DNA of 6,695 bases from an uncultured Acidobacteriota bacterium (GTDB lineage Bacteria; Acidobacteriota; Blastocatellia; Pyrinomonadales; Pyrinomonadaceae): positions 1-6,695 of the forward strand of contig CADEEU010000208.1 of assembly GCA_902826385.1 (NCBI GenBank), read 5' to 3'. Numbering within the stretch: position 1 is the first letter of the stretch; each line of letters opens with the position of its first letter. Under the pieces are notes generated by a model. The model did not search any database. It was not told the DNA's origin and worked only from the letters and a program-made list of their open reading frames with translations. Below are positions 1-3,479 of the stretch, one piece after another. A program made the translations under genes and the position numbers.

Positions 1-130
1 GTGAAGTTCTACTTCACCGGCGGGCCATAAAATTCTTCCGCGGCTACGCCGCTCCTTCGGACCGGGCGGCAGAGCCTAAATATTTTCTCCCGAAGGGCGC
101 ATGGCCGCGTCGTTCACGGCGTGGTTTTGG

Positions 131-146
131 TTGAGTAGCTACTCAA
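131..146. repeat. Perfect 16-bp palindrome
   Basis: TTGAGTAGCTACTCAA is a perfect dyad with no spacer. Such a short perfect palindrome could be a binding site for a dimeric regulator or part of a repeat element, but it lies almost 480 bases upstream of the nearest supported gene and no partner site is visible. Confidence 0.5.
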
Positions 147-187
147 AAGAGCGATTTACTGTCCTTCCTTCCAGCGGCTTAAGCCAT

Positions 188-224
188 AATGATTTAAGCC
201 CGTTAAGGCGGGCTGACAATCATT
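188..224. repeat. Two-part hairpin
   Basis: An outer stem AATGATT/AATCATT (188-194/218-224) encloses an inner perfect stem AGCCCG/CGGGCT (197-202/209-214) with a six-base loop. The structure is symmetric and followed on the plus strand by a short T run (224-228). It could act as a terminator for a gene lying upstream of the window, or be another palindromic repeat; the inner stem is GC-rich enough for the former, but the T run starts inside the outer arm. Confidence 0.45.
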
Positions 225-339
225 TTTCTAACGCTTAGCACGCCCTAGAGGACGTGGCTATATTCCGCGAAACGCGGACAGTACTGCCGCGACCAATTTG
301 TCATAGTCGCGCTTTTGACGGGCTTAGCCCGGCGGGCAG

Positions 340-560
340 GTCGCCAACGGCGACGGATATTAAAGCCCAGGGTGGAGCCGCTTTTTTGGCGGAACCCTGA
401 GTAAGGTAAAAAATGCGATGCGTCGCTGTAGGCGACGAATAACTGTCCGGCGATATTCGTCGCCTACAGCGACGATAAATTCGACGCGCAAGCGGCCCAG
501 GGTTCCGGTTCGCTTCGCTCACCTCCACTCTGGGCTTTAGTATTAGTCGCCTTTGGCGAC
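340..560. repeat. Symmetric nested inverted-repeat element (about 221 bp)
   Basis: The ends, 340-377 and 523-560, are inverted copies of one another: about 38 bases with roughly five mismatches, including a matching block TAAAGCCCAGGGTGGAG (361-377) whose partner is at 523-539. Each end begins with a perfect mini-hairpin, GTCGCC-AAC-GGCGAC at 340-354 and GTCGCC-TTT-GGCGAC at 546-560. The middle carries a long perfect hairpin (421-474). A further hairpin CAGGGT...ACCCTG lies at 368-399. There is no internal reading frame of note. The size and long terminal repeats are compatible with a non-autonomous MITE-like or REP-like element. No flanking target-site duplication is evident to me. It ends 63 bases before the antitoxin-like gene, so it may carry or disrupt that gene's promoter. 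Confidence 0.7.
421..474. repeat. Long perfect hairpin at the core of the 340-560 element
   Basis: Arms 421-441 and 454-474 are perfectly complementary over 21 bases around a 12-base loop. Each arm is itself nearly palindromic (CGTCGC...GCGACG at 421-437 and again at 458-474), so the sequence can fold either as one long stem or as two small ones. In RNA or single-stranded DNA this would be very stable. Confidence 0.85.
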
Positions 561-623
561 AGTCACGCGCGTCAACGATCCCGCTTCACCCGGCAAATCG
601 GAAATTGCTGTCACTTGAAAACT

Positions 624-830
624 ATGACCCAGCCACAGGCCACAGCGGAAGTATTTTGGACGGCATTTCAGGCGATGGAACCGGCGCAGCGCGAGGCTTT
701 TATTGGTAAGCTGATAATGGATAAAAAGCTCGCCGAGGATTTGCGGTACGCCGCGGTGATTCAAAAGCGAAGGAACAAACCGACCGTTTTACTCGACGAT
801 TACCTTGCAAAACGCGCAAAGAAAAAATAG
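624..830 (+). CDS. Antitoxin-like small protein of a type II toxin-antitoxin pair
   Basis: This 68-residue protein contains the pattern AEVFWTAFQAM...REAFIGKLIMDKKLAEDLRYAAVIQKRRNKPTVLLDDYLAK. Small proteins of this layout, with a hydrophobic helix followed by an E-D-L-x-x-A-x-I-x-x-R-x-x-x-P segment and a basic tail, commonly precede RelE/ParE-type toxin genes and are taken to be their antitoxins. The lysine-rich end (RAKKK) is clear. The ATG at 624 is preferred over the in-frame TTG at 615; neither has a recognisable Shine-Dalgarno sequence. Its stop TAG is immediately followed by the ATG of the toxin-like gene, the tight coupling typical of such operons. I assign the role mainly from context. 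Because the partner toxin is broken, this is probably an orphan antitoxin, perhaps kept by chance or by cross-neutralising a toxin elsewhere. Confidence 0.65.
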   Translation: MTQPQATAEVFWTAFQAMEPAQREAFIGKLIMDKKLAEDLRYAAVIQKRRNKPTVLLDDYLAKRAKKK

Positions 831-1052
831 ATGGCCTACCGCATCGACCTTACCAAATCGGCCATCAAGGAACTCGACCGCCTCTCCGCGAAGACCCACG
901 ATAAGATAATTCAGCATCTCGTAGAACTCGAACAAAATCCGAGAACGCCTGGTGCCGCTTCCTCGGATCGGGCGTTTTTTGTGACTCCCGCACTATCGAT
1001 TGCCACTAGCTTTAGCTGGTGGACCGTGTTCCTCCAGGGAGTGCGGCTTTAG
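831..1052 (+). pseudogene. Truncated RelE/ParE-family toxin, C-terminal half replaced by repeat DNA
   Basis: Residues 1-41 (YRIDLTKSAIKELDRLSAKT, then a helix ending in LEQNPRTPG) match the usual start of RelE/ParE-superfamily toxins: a first beta strand, two helices and the N-P-R-x-P-G turn. Intact members (about 85-95 residues) then continue with a K-x-L-x-G, W-R-x-R-x-G-x-Y-R beta-sheet that carries the functional residues. Here that part is absent. From about residue 42 (base 954 onward) the frame reads through unrelated sequence, including the inverted-repeat element beginning near 988, and stops at 1050-1052 inside the repeat. I searched 1053-1339 by eye for the lost tail and did not recognise it. 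The product should lack the toxin active surface, so the gene is probably dead. Translation would be coupled to the antitoxin-like gene through the abutting TAG/ATG. Confidence 0.7.
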
Positions 1053-1177
1053 CCGAAAGCAGACTTTGAACAATTCCGATCAGCTTTAGCTACGAATACG
1101 GGCAGCACTTCTTTTTAGAGTTCGGCTAAAGCCGCTTGCTGTTATGAACCGCTAACCACTAGCGGAAGCTAGTGGCA
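988..1177. repeat. Nested inverted-repeat element inserted in the toxin gene
   Basis: Terminal arms TGCCACTAGCTTTAGCTGGT... (1001-1022) and 1156-1177 are inverted copies, 19 of 22 bases matching. Inside them, GCGGCTTTAGCCGAA (1043-1057) pairs perfectly with TTCGGCTAAAGCCGC (1121-1135). A further inverted pair CCGCACT/AGTGCGG (988-994/1040-1046) suggests the left edge extends to at least 988. The AGCTTTAGCT core recurs at 1082-1091. There is no transposase. The layout is that of a small non-autonomous palindromic element, and its left part supplies the aberrant C-terminus and stop codon of the toxin-like gene. From 1178 to 1339 I see no gene or clear promoter. Confidence 0.7.
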
Positions 1178-1339
1178 ACTTAATTTGCGACGTTCGCCCT
1201 CTAGATAGACCCAGATAGTTACAGGCAGAAACGCGACGGTTAGCGAAGCGTGCGAACGGTGCAAACCGAAATTGTGCCCCGGGCGGTCCACGCTCTACCT
1301 TTTCGGATAATGCGGCGGCTTATGATTAAATCGACCCGG

Positions 1340-1816
1340 ATGAGCAACACTGAATTTGCATACCGAACGGCAGGCGCGACAGATGCCGAAGCGTTGGTTA
1401 GGTTGATAAATCGTGCGTTCGAGGTTGAGCTACGGTTCTTTAATAAGCCGCGAATCGATTTGACCGAAACGCGGAAGCATTTCGTTAAAGGGACGTTTCT
1501 GCTGGCAGAAAGCGACGGACGGCTTGCCGGCTGTAACTATGTCGAGCTGCGCGACAAGATCGGCTACTTTGGCCTGCTGTCGGTCGACCCGGATTTTCAG
1601 GGCCGCGGGCTTGGGCGAATTTTGATCGAACAGGCCGAGGAATTATGCCGCAACGCTGGGTGTTCACGTATGCAGATTCGCGTGCTGAACCACCGAACCG
1701 AGCTGCCGCCATTTTATGAAAAGCTCGGTTATCACACCGCCCGCATTGAAGAGGTCGAACAAGTCCCGTCGGCCCGCATTCCGTATAGTTTTCTGCTGAT
1801 GGAAAAGGTACTTTGA
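1340..1816 (+). CDS. GNAT-family N-acetyltransferase
   Basis: This cytoplasmic protein of 158 residues carries the GNAT fold, which transfers an acetyl group from acetyl-CoA to an amine. Residues 6-28 form the first strand and helix. Motif A spans about 76-97 (YFGLLSVDPDFQGRGLGRIL); its QGRGLG loop at 87-92 is the pyrophosphate-binding Q/R-x-x-G-x-G/A signature. Motif B includes PPFYEKLGYHTA (123-134), with the usual Tyr at 126 positioned as general acid. The protein ends in a typical final strand (YSFLLMEKVL). The frame stays open back to a GTG at 1250 and an ATG at 1322, but the domain starts just after the ATG at 1340 and the extra residues look unlike a GNAT leader, so 1340 is chosen; none of the starts has a good Shine-Dalgarno site. 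The substrate cannot be read from sequence. It is a lone gene, and no good terminator with a T run follows. Confidence 0.85.
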   Translation: MSNTEFAYRTAGATDAEALVRLINRAFEVELRFFNKPRIDLTETRKHFVKGTFLLAESDGRLAGCNYVELRDKIGYFGLLSVDPDFQGRGLGRILIEQAEELCRNAGCSRMQIRVLNHRTELPPFYEKLGYHTARIEEVEQVPSARIPYSFLLMEKVL

Positions 1817-1833
1817 AGGCGGAACGGCGCTGG

Positions 1834-1857
1834 TTTTCCACAGTCATCTGTGGAAAA
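1834..1857. repeat. Perfect hairpin built from two DnaA-box-like sites
   Basis: TTTTCCACAG (1834-1843) and CTGTGGAAAA (1848-1857) pair perfectly around the loop TCAT. It lies 18 bases past the acetyltransferase stop and could help end its transcript, but no T run follows on the plus strand, so it is not a standard terminator. Each arm contains a 9-mer (TTTTCCACA / TGTGGAAAA) one base away from the DnaA box TTATCCACA. Confidence 0.7.
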
Positions 1858-2013
1858 AGCTAAAGCAAATGTTTAAGACGCTTAATTAAAATCGAAGTCC
1901 GAGAGACTGTCGGTTGTGGATAATTGTTGCCTTCAGACTTCCAAAAAAAATATCCACAACACGACACCGGCCCCAAAGGAGGACATGAAAAGACCGGTGT
2001 CGATTGTGGATAA
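1834..2013. promoter_or_regulatory. DnaA-box cluster with adjacent AT-rich tract (origin-like region)
   Basis: Exact DnaA boxes TGTGGATAA occur at 1915-1923 and 2005-2013, an inverted one-mismatch box ATATCCACA at 1950-1958, and two more one-mismatch boxes in the hairpin at 1834-1857. A tract at 1854-1892 is about three-quarters A/T and sits between the weak and strong boxes, as an unwinding element might. DnaA binding to clusters of TTATNCACA next to AT-rich DNA is the known hallmark of bacterial origins and DnaA-titration sites. Against an origin: no dnaA, dnaN, gyrB, rep or par gene is visible, and the neighbouring genes converge on the region, so they would be transcribed head-on to forks leaving it. 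The boxes could instead be sites for another regulator. Confidence 0.45.
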
Positions 2014-2022
2014 GAGCTGCCA
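1909..2022. repeat. Three copies of an extended TGTCG-N(1-2)-TTGTGGATA repeat
   Basis: The strong boxes share flanking sequence beyond the 9-mer. Plus-strand copies lie at 1909-1932 and 1999-2022, matching at about 20 of 24 positions and both ending in TGCC. An inverted copy lies at 1951-1966 (TATCCACAACACGACA). The second and third form a dyad whose inner arms CGACACCGG/CCGGTGTCG (1962-1970/1994-2002) add to the symmetry. A looser outer dyad, CCGAGAGA/TCTCTCGG (1899-1906/2045-2052), frames the set. The arrangement is iteron-like, but nested dyads are also the style of the other repeat elements in this window. Confidence 0.6.
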
Positions 2023-2053
2023 GTACAGAAGCCGTCGGACCGAATCTCTCGGT

Positions 2054-2088
2054 CGTCGAAAGCCCTTTTGCCAAAAGGACTTTCGACG
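2054..2088. terminator. Strong symmetric hairpin, possible bidirectional terminator
   Basis: CGTCGAAAG/CTTTCGACG (2054-2062/2080-2088) followed inward by CCTTTT/AAAAGG (2064-2069/2073-2078), with one mismatch and a three-base GCC loop, gives about 15 paired bases. It lies between the convergent acetyltransferase and glycine-zipper genes, 54 bases past the stop of the latter, where a shared terminator would be expected. Neither side has a proper T run, so termination is an inference from position and stem strength. Confidence 0.4.
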
Positions 2089-2141
2089 GCCATTACTTTG
2101 GAGCTTGCCTGGTTGAGAATCGGCCCGGCGGCAGGCGGCTA

Positions 2142-3299
2142 CTACCTGATTTGCGTCTCGTATGAGGTTTTGACGCGAAGTTGTTGATTTGACGTGAGTT
2201 TAATGTGCTTGCCGCGTTCGATAACCACGGCCCCGACGCCGAATGCGGCCCCGACGCCCGCACCTACGGCAGCTCCCACTGGGCCGCCGGCAATCGCGCC
2301 GATCGTCACACCGGTTCCGGTCGCGGCACCGAGCTTGGTCAGGTCGCCCTTGTAATCGCGGTCGCCCTGGGCCAGGCCCTCGTTATCGACACGTTTGATA
2401 TTGTCGCCTTTTACGGGCAGAACCTCGGTCAAAATCGCATCGAAATTGCTCCAGCGGTCCTGCGTAAGAATGATGCGGTTGAACGACAACTGTATCTCGG
2501 AACGCCGTTTGATGCGGCCTGGTTTCGTAACTTTGGCCACATGGCCTTCGACCATAGCGCCCGAAATCTCGGTCGGCGAGATAACTTTTGCGGTGAATCG
2601 ATCGCCCTCTTTGATTGATTCGGTCGTCATGGAATCCTGAAGCTCCAGAATAAGCTCGGTGTCTTTCGGAATGATTATCACCGCGTCACTAACGGGCGTA
2701 AATGTCGTTTTTACAAAGCTTCCGGGGCTTAGCTTGGCCGAGCTGTCGGAATATGCGGGAGCTGCAGTGTTCGTTGTCGCCGGCGGGTCTACGGTCGGAG
2801 CAGGCGTCGTCGGCTGTTCGGTCACGGGCGGCGTCTGGACGGGCGGTTCGCTTACCGGAACCGACGGTTGAGGCGTTTCGATCGGGGCCTGTGGAGTTTC
2901 AGCTTGTGCCTGCGGCGGAGGAATCTGCGCCACGCCGCGTCGGCCCAATGTTTCCGGCACCATTGCCTCGAACGATTTTTTGTCGAAACCGGCGGCATAA
3001 CCGGACTCAAAGCCCTGCCGATAGCCGTCACGATAATCATCGATGGTCCCGTATTCCTTGTTATAGGCCCGGCTGGCTTTGTCGTAATCGCCATGGCGAG
3101 TGAAATCTCGCGACGCCTTGTCCAACGAATCGCGATAACCGGACATGTAGCCGTCGGAATAGCCTGTCCGGTACCCGCGCTGAAGGGCGATCTTTACTTC
3201 GTCCTGCCCGAACACGCTTTGCTGCGGAACGGCAATAAAAACAGCCAAATTTAACGAAAAACAGAGGGCGGCAGCTAAAAATCTACGAGTTAGCTTCAT
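2142..3299 (-). CDS. Secreted glycine-zipper protein with G-Y-x-x tetrad repeats
   Basis: This 385-residue protein is unnamed as far as I can tell. It begins with a Sec signal peptide (basic MKLTRR, hydrophobic core 7-26, probable cleavage near VFG/QDE at 31-32). Residues 41-110 hold two blocks of G-[YF]-x-x tetrads (42-58 and 92-106) separated by a charged segment with DKASR twice (60-64, 73-77). Residues 126-182 are a Pro/Thr/Gln-rich linker. Residues 200-300 form a beta-rich domain of the pattern I-P-K-D-T-E-L-x-L-x-L...G-D-R-F-x-A-K-V, common in acidobacterial envelope proteins and vaguely like VirB10/TrbI barrels. Residues 324-357 are a glycine zipper (GAIAGGPVGAAVGAGVGAAFGVG), able to insert in membranes or oligomerise, followed by a short strand region. 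Location is periplasm or outer membrane; function unknown. An AAAGGAG site five bases before the ATG fixes the start. It has its own promoter (3357-3385). Confidence 0.85.
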   Translation of the reverse strand: MKLTRRFLAAALCFSLNLAVFIAVPQQSVFGQDEVKIALQRGYRTGYSDGYMSGYRDSLDKASRDFTRHGDYDKASRAYNKEYGTIDDYRDGYRQGFESGYAAGFDKKSFEAMVPETLGRRGVAQIPPPQAQAETPQAPIETPQPSVPVSEPPVQTPPVTEQPTTPAPTVDPPATTNTAAPAYSDSSAKLSPGSFVKTTFTPVSDAVIIIPKDTELILELQDSMTTESIKEGDRFTAKVISPTEISGAMVEGHVAKVTKPGRIKRRSEIQLSFNRIILTQDRWSNFDAILTEVLPVKGDNIKRVDNEGLAQGDRDYKGDLTKLGAATGTGVTIGAIAGGPVGAAVGAGVGAAFGVGAVVIERGKHIKLTSNQQLRVKTSYETQIR

Positions 3300-3304
3300 G
3301 TGAT

Positions 3305-3311
3305 CTCCTTT
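3305..3311 (-). promoter_or_regulatory. Strong Shine-Dalgarno site for the glycine-zipper gene
   Basis: On the minus strand AAAGGAG is followed by five bases (ATCAC) and the ATG ending at 3299. It is the best ribosome-binding site in the window at a proper spacing; the other genes lack one, which suggests this protein is made at a high level. Confidence 0.85.
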
Positions 3312-3356
3312 GGAAAGTTGAAGTGCAGTTTATATGAAATGAAGTCGCCGTCATTA

Positions 3357-3385
3357 CTTATACACGAGCGCTTAAGAAAATTCAA
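3357..3385 (-). promoter_or_regulatory. Sigma-70-like promoter of the glycine-zipper gene
   Basis: Reading the minus strand, TTGAAT (3385-3380, four of six consensus bases) and TATAAG (3362-3357, five of six) are separated by exactly 17 bases. The start point would fall near 3350, giving a leader of about 50 bases before the ATG. The spacer contains the overlapping palindromes CTTAAG and AGCGCT and is part of a direct repeat, so a regulator may bind there. Confidence 0.6.
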
Positions 3386-3412
3386 GAGGTTTTATACGAG
3401 CGTTTAAGAAAA
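3358..3412. repeat. Tandem direct repeat spanning the promoter and terminator
   Basis: TTATA-CGAGCG-(C/T)-TTAAGAAAA occurs at 3358-3380 and 3392-3412, differing only by a two-base insertion and one C/T change. On the minus strand each copy ends in a -10-like hexamer (TATAAG, TATAAA). The proximal copy makes up the promoter; the distal copy lacks a recognisable -35 and its A run supplies the T tract of the upstream gene's terminator. It may be a duplicated operator or a duplicated promoter. Confidence 0.6.
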
Positions 3413-3443
3413 AGGGCGGCCGAATTTCAACCATTCGACCGCC
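3409..3443 (-). terminator. Rho-independent terminator of the CBM9/DUF5916 gene
   Basis: On the minus strand GGCGGTCGAA (3443-3434) and TTCGGCCGCC (3424-3415) form a ten-base stem with a single G-U pair and a nine-base loop. A C and five Ts (3413-3409) follow directly. It starts 37 bases after the stop codon at 3480. A weaker stem CTGCTC/GAGCAG (3448-3453/3465-3470) precedes it. This separates the large gene's transcript from that of the glycine-zipper gene. Confidence 0.85.
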
Positions 3444-3479
3444 AAGTCTGCTCAGGAGGAGGAAGAGCAGTTCTTTGCT

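Larger units (their letters stand above)
1..623. other. Gene-free, palindrome-rich intergenic region
   Basis: No reading frame here has a credible start, ribosome-binding site or family resemblance. The minus-strand frames at 301-528 and 543-764 have the low-complexity look of chance translations of palindromic DNA. Instead the stretch is dense with short hairpins: GTGAAG/CTTCAC (1-6/12-17), GCGGC/GCCGC (40-44/48-52), CCTTCGG/CCGAAGG (54-60/90-96), TCCGCG/CGCGGA (264-269/273-278) and CGGGC/GCCCG (319-323/327-331). The larger elements at 131-146, 188-224 and 340-560 are listed separately. I infer repeated insertion of small palindromic elements rather than a gene; any promoter for the downstream antitoxin-like gene would have to lie near 560-620, where I see no clear -35/-10 pair. 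Confidence 0.6.

Noticed and set aside
1..623. CRISPR array or tandem repeats in the palindrome-rich left end.
   Set aside because: The repeated GTCGC...GCGAC units are symmetric mini-hairpins at uneven spacing within one inverted-repeat element, without regular repeats and unique spacers.
1250..1339. Longer acetyltransferase start at the GTG at 1250 or the ATG at 1322.
   Set aside because: The additional N-terminal residues do not belong to the GNAT fold, there is no Shine-Dalgarno site at either, and the ATG at 1340 sits directly before the first strand of the domain.
1485..1847. A 120-residue minus-strand open frame opposite the acetyltransferase.
   Set aside because: It is antisense to a clear GNAT gene, is rich in Arg, Ser and Cys, and resembles no family; it is a shadow frame.
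1834..2088. Structured non-coding RNA or riboswitch in the convergent intergenic region.
   Set aside because: The stems can be explained by nested DNA dyads and terminator-like hairpins; I see no recognisable RNA family core and no promoter that would clearly transcribe it.
1985..2116. A 43-residue plus-strand frame starting at an ATG preceded by a perfect AAAGGAGG.
   Set aside because: The purine run ends only two bases before the ATG, too close for normal initiation. The frame runs through the dyad and hairpin of the origin-like region, and its product is a Arg/Ser/Pro/Cys-rich sequence typical of chance translation.
2205..3254. Several plus-strand frames opposite the glycine-zipper gene (e.g. 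2205-2618, 2702-3103, 2868-3254).
   Set aside because: They arise from the codon bias of the real minus-strand gene, which has a signal peptide, ribosome-binding site and coherent domains.
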